The notes below the pieces were generated by a model. It was not told the origin of the DNA, made no database searches, and saw nothing but the letters and a program-made list of their open reading frames with translations. The position numbers were made by a program, and so were the translations under genes. Shown piece after piece: positions 48,377 through 60,206 of a stretch of DNA of 64,000 nucleotides. How positions within the stretch are numbered: position 1 is the stretch's first letter; each line of letters begins with the position of its first letter. Origin of the DNA: Alisma plantago-aquatica (Eukaryota; Streptophyta; Magnoliopsida; Alismatales; Alismataceae); assembly GCA_963693085.1 (NCBI GenBank), contig OY856409.1, forward strand, positions 522,481,803 through 522,545,802, written 5' to 3'.

Positions 48377-49011
48377 TCACCATTAAATAGTGTATAATAG
48401 ATTGGAAACCTTGGTGAAAAGGGTAGTCACCAATCGAAGCAGAATGTAATTAAAAGTGGAACTGTAAATCACAAAGTAATCACTAAGTGATAAAAACGCA
48501 CAATGGGCAGGGTTGTGGATTACTGTGAAATTGAAATTGAATACAAATCTTAGTAAAGTGACAACTTTATAGATCAAATAAAAGTTGTTAAGAATAATAT
48601 AGATAAATATATATAAGGAGGGTTTGTAACCCTAAGTTTTGAAACTAATGGGAAGTAATCATTCACCTTGAATCATTTTGACTTGAATTTTGGGGACAAA
48701 ATGCCTTCAAGGAGGGGTGGATGTTGCTAAATCTTCAAATTTGAAAAATTCAAATTCTATGAATAAAATTTTTAGTTGGATGAAAAATACAAGAATAAGT
48801 ACTTGACCATGAATGGCAGCACACTATTAAGATATCCAATGAAAACAATAATATAGTAGTTTTAAATTTTGATATGATATAGGTTCTTTGGAAGCACCAT
48901 AGTGACGGTGAAGTCTCATGGGAACTAAAGGTGGACATGAGAAAATCTCATCCTGAACTTTTTGTATGATTAGTGAATTTTGAGGACAAAATTCCCATAA
49001 GAGGGGAAGGA
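48377..49011 (+). mobile_element. Element B, internal region copy b (right part) with PPT
   Basis: Resumes the B internal sequence after element T, matching 15594-16228 of copy a. It includes the upstream PPT-like module (about 48676-48723) and the terminal purine tract (about 48998-49011) directly before LTR B2. Confidence 0.82.
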
Positions 49012-52000
49012 TGTTATAACCTAGTTTTTCACATGTTTTCATACATATTTGAATTGCAAAATTTGGGTTGTTAAGGATATATTAGAAAATTGACATGCTT
49101 TGTTTTAAAGGTATGCATTTATTTTGCAAATATTCCTTTACAATGGTTTTCATGGATTTTACTATTTTCAATAATCCAATAAAAGATAGGGGAAAAGAAA
49201 GAGTGAAAATCTAATAATAAAGTGAATTACCAAAGGTAATGGGTAGTTAGCATTCTACATATGGAATTATGTGAAGTTTTCTAGAAAAGTGGTGTTGAAG
49301 GCAACTAATGGTTCATTCCTGGTTCCATATTGTTAATTATGAGAAAAGATATCAAAATAGAGAATCTGGCCAAGTTTGGAAAAGAAAAGATTATTTGTTG
49401 CCTTAAATAATAAAGAAAAGATATCAAAATAAAAACCACCTTGTTATATGATCCTAGCTCAACTAGTGACTCCTCTAAGTTCATGAGAACCCACCATCTG
49501 AATCCTTGTCTCTCGTTGCTACCCCCGAGCCCTGGTTGTGAGAGTCAACCCTCAGGTTGACCATGCCATGGCTGCCTTGAAGTAGTGATCGGGCAAGAAA
49601 GGGGGATGATCAATCCTCTAGGGGTTTTTACCCCAATGCCCTCATCAACACAATCAACCCTGATCGTAGCGTAAGGGAAAGTAGGGTCTTTTCACTCAAT
49701 CTGAGCTGGGTCACACTGAAGTGCTTAGCCTAGTTTGACCCCACTGATTGGATAGACTAAACCACATGGAAAATGGAATAAGATGGATAATGCCGGCATG
49801 ACATTTTCTGATTGGCCAGTCTATATTTATCTTGCAAAAAAATGTAGTAGTTTATAGGATGCTTAGATGAGGACATATTATATATGAAAGTTAATTACAA
49901 AAATGCAAGGATTTCAATAGAAATAAATTTTAGACATACATCCACTTCCAATTCTAAAAGTTCTTAAAGTTGTTAACTTTAATGTATTTTTTGGTCGGTC
50001 CAAAAAGCGTGTTACTATTAATACCAAAAACTTTGGGCACTAAGTACCCCATTACATCAACATGAGCTAACAAAAACTCATCACACCCAGGATGTAAGAC
50101 ACCCAGAGAACAAAAGCAAAAACAGAGCTCCTATTGAGCCATACATCTGGACAAGAAAAGGGAAGGGACGGACCTGCCAGCCAGACGGCAGTCCAGCGAA
50201 CACCTAACTAACCAAGACATCAATAGCATTATCCACATCCTACTAAAATTATGATGCCTTAGGTAGCTGATAATCGAAAAAACGTCAGCATAACTCAGGT
50301 CCAAAACCCAACGCTATCCAGAATCCAGATCAAGAGCATATCTCAGAACACCAAGATTTCAAACCCTGAAAACATGGGACCATAACCAAGACCTATAGAT
50401 GATCATCCAAGCACTTGCAATAAACCTCATCCTCTGAAAGTGTGCCGAACAAATAACCGAGGAACCTCGAACTGACCCACGCAAACAGGCTAATCCCCTG
50501 ATGAACTGACAGGTTGCCACCTGCAAGCCAGCCTCCATGTTGCAGGAGCAGCAAGGCTTCACCTCAGATCCCTGGTAAGCCTGCAAGAGAGCAAGAGACA
50601 TCCCCTGTTTGCACTGGGTCGTATCAACAAGCATCAAGCAGGCGACAAAACAGATCAACTACTGGTAGCCCTGAAGCAAAGCACCGAACACCAAGAGGTA
50701 TCCCAATCGCAGCACCAGAGAATATCAGTAGCCGAGCCCACAGGGACACCATGCCCGTAGGGGCAGATCAAAGACTCCCAACAGAGAAGGCTCGAAAGGA
50801 AGAGAAGAAGAACTGCCCCCCTAAACAAACCACGCAACTCATGTACACACAGAAGCCCCTCATCGAGCACCTAGAGTGCAAGAACCCGCAGCATCAGGGG
50901 AGCCACGCAAGGACATCCATCAGGAAAATGAATCCCAGCTCTCTATGCAAGGCCGCCTTGCACTGAGCCTTCCCTGTACGCAGCGTTTCCAGGGAATAGT
51001 TCTTGTACCCGTCCAGTTCTTGTACCCGTCCGATTTCAGGTTGATGTCTCCGGGTTCCAGTCCTTCATGTCGATCCCGTTCACTATGCCTCGGAGCTTCC
51101 AGTCGCTCTCGCCTATGATGGCGTGCAGTCCCCAACCACCTTCGGGTGTTTTCACTTCCCACGAGTAGCCACCAGCCTAACCAGCAGCTTCGCACCAGGG
51201 CTGGAATACCAGCTCAGCTGGCGGTCGGCTCACGCGAAGAAGCAAACCGACGACTTGAGGTCGGCTAGCGCCGGGAAGAATCCGCCCGTCGCTAGGAGCA
51301 GCGGAGTAAACCGCGCATCAAGACCTGGCGATGAGGTAGCCTGGAATCGACATGAAGGAGAATAAGAATACATATAATGATCAAAACTTGTCTAAATAAC
51401 TTAAATGGATAAAATTTAGTCTTTATGGATAGAAAGGACATCTTTGGCTTATGTTGAGAATAAGAATACATATAACATCAAATTAGGGCTTGTAAGCTTA
51501 AATGCATTAAAATTGATAATTAGGGTTTGGAAAGCCAAAACCCTAATGAAATCCCAAGTTGACACCAATACCCTAACTTAGGACCCAAGTCAGTCTTTAT
51601 GATAGAGTTTGGAAAAATTAGTAATACTTGGGTGTTATGTTTTATTTTCAGGATAATTCCTTGATTGGTTGCTCTTGTTGACTTTTTTCTTAGACATCAA
51701 GTTACTTCTGAGAAAGGTATGTGGCTACGCCTGACTACCCAACTTTAACAATTTTGTTGGTTTTCTAAGGTTTGTCATATTGATTGCAAATTAAACTATT
51801 GGTTCTTTACTAAATCCCTACAATATATAAACTCACTATGGATATCACATTATATAAGTATAACTTGATCAATGATCTCTTGTGGATGTAAGTGATACAT
51901 GTGGGATGTAAGAAATGTCACTATGGTGATGAATGATCAGGCTGGGATAAGAAGATCACCTCTGGATAAGGCCTATGTAAGAAATGCCATTATGCTAACC

Positions 52001-52649
52001 AATGATCTGGCCCAGAAGAGAAGATCACCTCGGGCAAAGGCCTGTGTATAAAATGTCACTATGGTGACAGGTGATTGGGCCAAGGCATATGTATGATATG
52101 TCCACTATAGGGATTAAACCCTAGAGAGAGGGTTCCCCACATGAATAATATAGAGAGGGAGTGTCCCTGTAGAGATTAAGTTGACAAGTTAGAGAGAAAA
52201 CTCATGTTCAATTTTGTAATTATATTTGTTGCTATGACTGACTATATTTTTACACCTACATGTGAATATTTTATTTTCCCCACATACAAATATAACTTGT
52301 TATACTGACCGTGTTTTTGTTTCATAGTGTTTAAGGATAAACTGCTATAAATATGCAATTAATAATGGAAGATGGGTAACCAGAGAACAAGGTACCAAAA
52401 GAAAAGACTTAATGCAACTCTAGAGGATTTCGATAGATAGATTTTATTTTATGTTACAACCACTAGATTTCCATATCATGTAACTCCTTAGTAGAAGCTT
52501 ACCTTTCTATATTCTACCAAACTCTTTTCCATTTAGTGAAAATGTATAATTATTGGTTAATTGCTAAACCTTGATTCTATAATTATAGTAATGGCCCTTG
52601 CCCTCTCAATTCGCTTGAATAGGGGATTACAGGGGGAGGGGTTGTTACA
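49012..52649 (+). repeat. LTR B2, 3' LTR of element B, with a LINE-like insert
   Basis: TGTTATAACC...GGGTTGTTACA. Without the insert at 49987-51361 it is about 2.26 kb and keeps a middle part missing from B1, including CTGATTGGCCAG and AACTTTAATGTA patches shared with solo LTR S. Hairpin minisatellite at about 51926-52063, with the middle hairpin decayed. Confidence 0.85.
49987..51361 (-). mobile_element. LINE-like insert sharing only its 3' end with the ORF1 LINE
   Basis: The 3' end (poly-T on plus, then TTGGTCGGTCC...) is identical over 30 bp to that at 32731-32760 and recognisably similar for roughly 60 bp. The remaining 1.3 kb is GC-richer, resembles the other insert only in short patches, and encodes nothing I recognise. 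The 5' limit is set by the change from GC-rich to AT-rich sequence near 51361. No target duplication was found. Either a non-autonomous element carrying a borrowed LINE tail, or a 5'-transduced or rearranged LINE. Confidence 0.6.
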
Positions 52650-53755
52650 ATCACGATGGATAAATCCTTCCTAGAAAGAAGGTCGTAATGGACAAGACAT
52701 GTGCCACAACTCCTTATATGAGAGGAAGAATCTAGGGGTTAACAACTACCTAACCATGATACATACGTCTTCATTTAAGGCTGACGTAAATACATTTTTC
52801 ACACTCTAAAAGCACTAATCTAATAAAGCCTTTTGAAGTTGTCCGATGCATTAATTATATCTCTTTTCTTGAGGACAAGTTAGATCCTATGTTTTAGGGG
52901 TTTATAACATCTAATTTTGTGGAGTTTTCAGTGCCTATTTTACCCTCACATTATTGACTTAACGATGCTTTTCTCTAATAGATCCACTTTTTTAGCACTT
53001 CTGGAGTAACTACCCTAACTTCCTTTCCTTACCCTTGTTGCACAAAAAATCACAGTCCTAGAAAGCTCGACGACCAATGGGCCTACACCATCGATGTTTG
53101 ATGAGCCCTCAATCTCGACGACCACTAGGCCTGCACCATCGGTGCCCGACGAACCCTTAATATCGGTGACCATTGGGCCTAAAGCTTTGGTGCCTAACGA
53201 GTCCTCAGCTCTGACAGCTAATAGGACTTCATGTCTTCAGTGACTGATGAGCTCACACCTGACAAAACTTCTACTTCACAACCTATGCCTATAAATATCT
53301 AACCACCTTAGTCATTAGAGGGGGTTGCGACGTGTGAGGGATGACGAAGTGCTATTGATAGCATAGCCACCTCACCATTTGTCTGCATCGGTTACCATTC
53401 CATCATTGGTTCAAGATATCTAAAGACAAGAGTCTAAAGGGTATAGCGTGCCTCCGTCATCACCAAGAACTAACGAGATACATTTTTTTGAGAGAAGGAG
53501 CAACCACCTTCAATGGTAACACTTGATCCAGATTGGAAGAAGTCATCCATTGACCTTGACCATATGTGGTCACTGTTGGTGTATCCCATTTGTTCATCTT
53601 TAAATCTTTTCACCTTCCTTCATCTCTTTCATCCTTTTCATCATCCATCTCATGTCTCATTATACTAGTAAATCCATAATGTTACTCACCACCATGAGTG
53701 GCTAAACATATAACTTGGGTTGGGAGTAGCCAGTAAGGCTCTCCCAACATGTAAA
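52650..53755. other. Unassigned spacer between elements B and G
   Basis: No recognisable protein of useful length. It contains a 48-bp tandem repeat (53064-53250) and TTGAGGACAAG near 52872, a wording seen in gypsy pol ends, so it may be a relic of another LTR element. Confidence 0.4.
53064..53250 (+). repeat. 48-bp tandem repeat, in-frame 16-residue units
   Basis: Units at 53067-53114, 53115-53162, 53163-53210 and a partial fourth. The plus frame encodes STT..PxPSVPDEP-like 16-residue repeats without a stop until about 53246. Divergence rises along the array. No parent protein recognised. Confidence 0.65.
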
Positions 53756-54560
53756 TGTTGGATCAATGGGCTCTAGGGGGGGGGTTGAATAAAGCTTCAC
53801 AATTCTCACAAGATTGATTAGACCACCAAAATATTAATTGCAAAAACTTAAACAAGCAGCAATTTGATGACCTAATCTAACATGCACAACAAGGATAAGA
53901 GACAAGGAAGTGCAAGCACATGGACAGGTGGTTTAGAGTGGTTCCATGTCCTAAACTTAGGAGCAATGTCAGTCCACTACCTAGAGTGGGTTAGTTTCTA
54001 GGATTTGTAATCTTGGTACTCTTATATTCCACAATAAGATTACAAGATACAACAACCACACATCCAAGGCTTAGTACCTCAAGCAAAGATCTTCAACATG
54101 TAGAAGGAGCTTACCCACTTGATTCCTAGGAGTCTTCAGCCATCACCATGGACTTACCCACTCCTTTCTTCAAGTCTTCTACCTTCAAGGGATTACCTAT
54201 CTTCCTTGAGCGTTGCCTTGATCGTCTCTTTCACTTGGAGACCTTGGAGCACCTATATCCTTCACTTGGAGACCTGGAGCAACTTGCCTTCTTCAACCTT
54301 GAAGAACAACACCACATTCTCCTTCACTTGGAGAGGGATCTTCAACAATCTTCAAAGGAAAGGAGGTTGGAAGATGGAGGAGGAGAGCTTTTACATCAAC
54401 ACATGGAGTAGCTCTCTTACACAGGGACCTATCTCACTCATACTCACGAATTTGACTTGAAGGTAGAGAGAGAAAGGGGCTCAAAGGGTTAGAACACTCT
54501 CAACTATGCTAGCACCAAGTTTGCAATGAATGAGAAGCCTTGGAATGAACTCCAAGAGGG

Positions 54561-54570
54561 TCTATTTATA
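54561..54570 (-). promoter_or_regulatory. TATA box of element G
   Basis: Minus strand TATAAATAGA within AACTATAAATAGACCC. Confidence 0.7.
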
Positions 54571-54699
54571 GTTGAGGGTGCTCCTTTAAGTTGTGGGACA
54601 CTTGGATATGAAAATAGCCATTTTGTGTTCAAAGGAATGACTCTATTTTTGCTCAATACACTCACCAACGGTCACATCACTTTTTTCTAAAAATTCTGT

Positions 54700-54935
54700 A
54701 CAGTGCAATCGGTTGAGTTTCAATAAAGGTAACTTGACCGATCAAGTAAACGACAAAGCCAATATTCAAATGATCGGTCGAGTTTGTCTTGACAAAACTC
54801 GACCGGCCATTTGAAGTCAAAATGGTCAAATACCTGATCGGTCGAGTTCTGTGTAAACACAACTCGACCGATGCAATCTGCAGAAAATTGACTAAGGATT
54901 GATCAGTCGAGTTTTAAGGCTGGGAAACTTGACCG
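54700..54935 (-). repeat. Inverted ATCGGTCGAGTT repeats in the U3 of element G
   Basis: About eight copies, alternating orientation, of ATCGGTCGAGTT / AACTCGACCGAT separated by 10-25 bp, all upstream of the TATA box. Sireviruses are known to carry palindromic repeats in this position. Confidence 0.8.
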
Positions 54936-55268
54936 ACAAAGTGCCTGAAATCAATTTTCTAAATTGCATCTAAAGTGATTAAAACTTGGTGATTTTTTTC
55001 CCAAACAATTTTTCTCACTTAAGTTACAAGTCAATTCATCATTACAAGTGATTACATAAAGGTTCTAAGGTCATTTACATAGAAATACCAAAAGGCACAC
55101 CTGTAGCTATTTTGACTTGAACTTGACCCATTCCAGGGCTTTGGATTTTGGATCCTTTTCATGTACCTAATGCCTGCAAACAATCTTAAACACACATATT
55201 GGATACATATGAATGGAATGGTTAAGTCATTATCAAAATATAGGCAATGTATAACCTCTAGGTCAACA

Positions 55269-55282
55269 TTCTCCCCCTTTTT
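55269..55282 (-). other. Polypurine tract of element G
   Basis: Minus strand AAAAAGGGGGAGAA before TGTTG. Two further G-rich look-alikes lie upstream in the element at about 55384-55393 and 55593-55607. Confidence 0.8.
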
Positions 55283-56146
55283 GACAATGACAAACCATTC
55301 CTAAAGCATATTGAAAAGGATATGAAAGTTATACATTTGCCTTGTAAATTAGGGGGATTCATGATGTGAACAATGTGAATTTGCTCCCCCTCAATCTATG
55401 CTTCCTCTAACCTGCATGGTTAGTTTCTCTACGCATAGCAATACCAATATACATGTAATGTGTAGTCCTTTGCAAGTTCACATAAAGGACAATGAATTGA
55501 ACAAGAAAAGGATCTCACAAGAAAAAGAAATATTATAGCAAAGAAAAACCAATATGATTGAGTTTCAAGACATGAGCTATCACTTGAAATATCTCTCCCC
55601 CTTTTGAAATTATCAAAAAGGTAGGGGGGGTAGAAGAGAAAAAGCCAGGTCTTCTCCAAAAACTCAACCAAACATGTAAGCAAAGGATGAAATAACAGTT
55701 TAAAGGCAAATATCACACACAGATAAAGATGACATACAATCCAAGTCATGATCAAAATATAACTCAAGATAGCACCAAAGAATAGGATAAACCATAGGAA
55801 ATAGCCATAGTACACATCAAGGATATTACAACTGAGATATACATCCACATACAAGCCACTACAAACACAAAAGCGATAACACAAAGATAAGAAATAGTAC
55901 AACTCAGAAGAATGTGCCATGATGTTTTCGATACAAAATAGTCTAGAAAGATATATATGATAAGCATGCTAGACTAAAAATGAAGACACCACCTAAACGT
56001 CTAAGTTATCTATATCAACAACATCCTCATCGCCAAGAGTGTAGTCCTTATCCCCGTCAGAAGGCAGAGCAATAGTGACAACATCATAACCAACACCATC
56101 ACCGTCACCATCGTCGGAAGCATCCTCATCATCACCGTCATCAACA

Positions 56147-57634
56147 TCAGCAATCATCATCCTCAGCCTGGTCTGGCATCTCCTCATCATCAGGAGGGTC
56201 AAAGGAACGATCAGGCCAACAGACATTCTGCTCAGCCCGTGACATACCAAGAGCAAGAAGCTCCTTGGCCTGTGGGAAGGACAGAGCAGAGTCACCCAAG
56301 GAGGCGAGTAGAGTGGCCCGGGGGCCAACATGTAATGGCAGAATAGCAGGAACGAAACTACCAGCATCAAAAGGTGGCAGAGCAGCAACGAAAGGCTCGA
56401 CAACAGGATAGTAATGCTCATATGCATATGAAGCATAGGCACTACCGGGGTATGGCTGGTAGGTAGGGTAGGGTGATGCACATGATATGTTCATGTGAGA
56501 CATTATGGAACATAGATCCTGGTGTAGGTGATCCTGAACGTGTTGATTGTACGCCTATTGATGCATCATATAAACCATAAGGGTTTCATTAGACACATGA
56601 AAAGATGCACGACTGGGTCTAGGAGGAGGCTGCAGTGGTGGAGCTCAGGTAGAGGAGGATGGGGTAGCTGAAGCGGCGGTAGAGGCAGAATCACCATAGG
56701 TAGAGGAAAACACAGGAACGGACTTCTGAAGAGTGGTTTCACTAATACAAACACCTTTCCTAGCAACTGGATAATGGAAGTCAGAAAAGAGACATTTGTT
56801 TGTGGCAAACTTGAAAAAACCACAGATCAAAGCCGGGTAGGGTGGGTGGGTGCCTTTGGTGTTCTTACCAGTGTTAAAGCAGGTCATGTGATGTAAGATA
56901 TACCTAGCCCACTTGACACCGATATTGTTTAACAAACAATACATAATGACTGTGGTGTTTTCAGCAATGTCCGTTTAATTTCTCTTGGGGTGGACATTAC
57001 AGTTAATCACCAGAGCCAATATGCACCTCTTTAGGTCAAGAGAGGAGGAGGGAAGGGTGGACTTCTTCTTATAGGACACATCGGGTTTCTTCAAAAACTG
57101 ATGAACATCCGGCAATGTCAATTCATGGTGTTTGTAAAAACCTTCCGAGTCAAGAAGATCGAAGTACTCGCCCTAATCCTTACACCATGTGTCATTTTCC
57201 CCATCTCCGACAAAAAATACATTTAAAGTATCCTCGGAGAGTTGGAAACAATGACCAACGATCATAGAAGTAAGAATTACTTGAGTATTCAGCGGCGGGA
57301 TAAGCGTGTCATAGTTCCAACACAAGTTCGCGTAGAACTTGTGAACTGCTTTAGTGCTAGATAGAGTGTTGTTAAAATAGTCACGTTCGACCGCTAGGGT
57401 GGACAAATGGTGGGACGCGAGAAGCTGAGAAACAGAGGCAATAATCGCTTGATACCTAGGGGAAGGATCGATCAAAGCACAAAAAGTAAAAGGTCTTCGG
57501 GGAAGAAGGTCCTTGTACCTATTTACAGCTTCAACCGACAAAAAAAAGGTATTATCAAACAAAATCAAACGATTATTGGATGAGGAAGCTGGGACATTGC
57601 TTGGAGTAGGACGTTTTCATCTATGAGAAGCCAT
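56147..57634 (-). pseudogene. Extra ORF of Sirevirus G (plant-transposon-protein-like domain)
   Basis: One minus-strand frame of 495 codons from ATG 57634 (MASHR...), broken by stops ending at 57617, 57173, 56975, 56645 and 56555. The N-terminal third has RYKDLLPRRPF and VHKFYANLCWNYD, resembling the 'putative plant transposon protein' domain (PF20167, from memory). Next is a Cys/His-containing middle, then a Pro/Tyr/Ala-rich tail ending in DDEEMPDQAEDDD. Position between pol and 3' LTR is that of the env-like gene of some Sireviruses, but no signal peptide or membrane segment is visible. Role unknown. Confidence 0.65.
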
Positions 57635-57869
57635 GGAAGTGAAAATGAGATGAAAATCGTGCATACAAGCAACAACAAACCTCAAACGCCAAAGAAACAC
57701 CACCACTAACGCCCAGGGAGGTCAAGAACAACGATTCTAGGTCGATCTAGGGCTAGGAACGGGAGGTTTAGGGTAGGGTTTGAGAGCTTAGGGCTAAGAG
57801 GTGAGGAATCAGTTGTCTGTTTTCTAGTTGAGAGGGAAAAAAGACGACCGATACTAACTTTTAAGTTGG

Positions 57870-57995
57870 CCCAACCCACGGATCAGCCGAGTTCTGTATG
57901 TGGAAAACTCGGCCGAACGGTCCATTAACGACTTGCTCTCGGCTCCTGTTCGGTCGAGTTTCTGAGGGTGAAAACTCGACCAAAGGTCAACCTGA
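57870..57995 (-). repeat. U3-like CGGTCGAGTT repeats between pol and the extra ORF of G
   Basis: ATCAGCCGAGTTCTG, GAAAACTCGGCCGAACGG, CTGTTCGGTCGAGTTTCTG and GAAAACTCGACC form inverted pairs, the same motif as the U3 array at 54700-54935. They lie about 240-365 bp upstream of the extra ORF's start codon. Confidence 0.75.
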
Positions 57996-58250
57996 CCTAA
58001 AGGTCACATTCTTAGCTTCTAGACATATACATGGCGATTAAATTTATTTTTCCATTCTATTATGTATCATGAACATACTTAGGCACATTTAGCTCATCAT
58101 TGGGCACTATTTTGTGATAAAATATGGAATTCGATAAAAACCCAAAAACAAGAAAACTAAGCATGTTTACAAGAAAATTAGGCACATTTAAGCATATATA
58201 GGCAAAACAAGGTGAAGAAAGACATGAGCAAGCATATAGGAAAGAGACAA

Positions 58251-60206
58251 CTAGCTAGACCACATGGCAATATCATTCAAATCAATAATAAGCAATTTAG
58301 ATCGAATAAAGTTAAATTGATCTCTAGTTAGAGATTTTGTAAAGATATTTGCCAATTGATTTTCTGTGTCCACATGTGTGATATAAATATCCTTCTTGGC
58401 AATGTGATCACGAAGAAAGTGATGACGAACCTCTATATGCTTGGCTCTACGATGCAATATAGGATTGCAAGATAGATTAATTGCACTAGTATTGTCACAA
58501 AAGATAGGAGAAGCATAAAAAAATATGTTGAAATCTTGGAGCATTTGCTTCATCCATAGGACCTGTGCACAATAGCTCCCAGCTGCAATATATTCAGCAT
58601 CGGTAGTTGATAATGCCACTGTACTTTGTTTCTTGGAGAACCAAGATACTAAGCATGGTCCTAGAATGAAGCAAGTGCCACTTGTGCACTTTTTATCAAC
58701 CAAACACCCTACATAATCCACATCACTATATGCTCTAAGAGTGAAATCTCTTGATTTAGGATACCATAGTCCAAAATTTTGGGTTTTGGCTAAGTATCTC
58801 AAAATCCTCTTGACAACAATAAGATGCGACTTCTTAGGGCTAGATTGAAAGTGAGCACACAAGCCAACACTAAACATAATATCAGGTCTAGAGGCAGTTA
58901 AATAGAGTAAACTTCCAATCATACCTCTATAGAGCTTCTCATCTACCTTCTCACCTTCTTCATCTTTGTCAAGTTTGGCGGTGTTGGACATGGGTGTATC
59001 CATCAACTTCATGTTCTCCATCCTAAAGCCCTTGAGCAGTTCATTTGTGTACTTGCCTTGGTTGATGAAGTTCCCTTCTTTTGTTTGCTTGATTTGAAAT
59101 CCGAGGAAGAAAGTCAACTCACCCATCATGCTCATTTCAAATTCACTCTGCATAAGAGAACTAAACTCTTTGCAAAAATCAAGATCAGTCCCGCCAAAAA
59201 TGATATCATCAACATAATTTTGAATTATAAGAAAATGGTTAGAAGTGTGTTTTAGGAACAAGGTAGAATCAACTTTGCCCATGACATACCCTTTATCTGA
59301 AAAAAAGTTCTTTAGTTTCTCATACCAAGCTCGAGGTGCTTGTTTGAGTCCATAGAGAGCTTTTTGCAACAAATAAACATGATTGGGTAACTTGTCATTT
59401 TCAAAGCCCAGAGGTTGAGCAACAAATACTTCCTCCTCAATTGTACCATTCAAAAATACACTTTTAACGTCCATGTGATATAACAAGAAATTTTTGTAAG
59501 TAGCAAAGGCAAGTAACATACAAATAGATTCTAATCTAGCAACATGAGCATAAGTTTCATCAAAGTAAATACCTTCCTGTTGGTTGTAACCTTGTGTTAC
59601 TAACCTTGCTTTGTTTCTTACCACATTTCCTTGCTCATCTAGCTTGTTGCGGTAGACCCATTTGGTGCCAATGATTTTTCTATCACTTGGTCTTGGAACT
59701 AGAGTCCACACACTATTCTTCTCGAATTGCTCTAACTCTTCTTGCATGGCTAGGATCCACTCATCATCACCAAGGGCTTCTTTGATGTTCTTTGGCTCTA
59801 TTTGGGAGATGAAGGCACTGTCTGCTTGTTCTTTGTTATGAGCAGCTCGTGTCCTCACTCTCTCAAATGGGTTGCCAATGATCAATTCCTTTGGATGATT
59901 CTTTGCAAAGTGGGGAGTGGGATCCTTCTTTTCTTCTTCTTCTTCTTCTTCTTCTTCTTCTATCACCTGCTTACCTTTATTTTGGATGTTGAGGTCTTTT
60001 AAGATAGTAATCAAATCATCTGCAACATCATTATCAACAACATGCTTTCCAACGATAGGGTTAGTTTCAATAAACTTAACATTGATAGATTCTTCAATTT
60101 TAGACAATTCAATGTTGAATACTCTATATGCCCTGCTAGTAGTGCTATAGCCTAGGAAGAAAGCCTTATAAGATTTCAGATCAAACTTGTCAAGAGAATA
60201 CTTCAT
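58251..60206 (-). pseudogene. Sirevirus G pol: integrase C-terminus, reverse transcriptase, RNase H
   Basis: An uninterrupted 651-codon stretch. Residues 1-60 are the integrase C-terminal SYKAFFLGYS block, 82-95 a Glu run from a TTC repeat. RT spans about 164-408, with HMDVKSVFLNG (catalytic Asp 246) and YVDDIIFGGT (331-340) intact. RNase H spans about 490-625 with YSDVDY, TDAEY, FCDNTSAINLS and HVDTENQLA, so all acidic residues seem present. The best-preserved coding DNA in the window. It is part of a polyprotein whose upstream part has stops, so the copy is not functional as a whole. Confidence 0.92.

Larger units (their letters stand above)
53756..55268 (-). repeat. 3' LTR of element G (1513 bp)
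   Basis: Minus strand TGTTGACCTAGAGG ... GATCCAACA. TATA box (minus TATAAATAGA, about 54561-54570). Upstream of it is the inverted CGACCGATC/GATCGGTCG array (about 54700-54935). Near the 3' end is a run of C (G on plus, 53774-53783). Expected flank GTAAA (53751-53755); the partner is outside the window. Confidence 0.85.

Noticed and set aside
50359..51365. Several 70-150 codon frames on both strands
   Set aside because: Mutually overlapping frames in the GC-rich body of a LINE-like insert, none with a recognisable motif.
51358..51472. 20-bp direct repeats (GAGAATAAGAATACATATAA) considered as a target duplication of the LINE-like insert
   Set aside because: Both copies lie on the same side of the insert, and no match was found beside its 3' tail.
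54119..54460. Plus-strand frames of 87 and 113 codons
   Set aside because: Antisense to the transcribed part of the G LTR; produced by a CTTCACTTGGAGA-type repeat.
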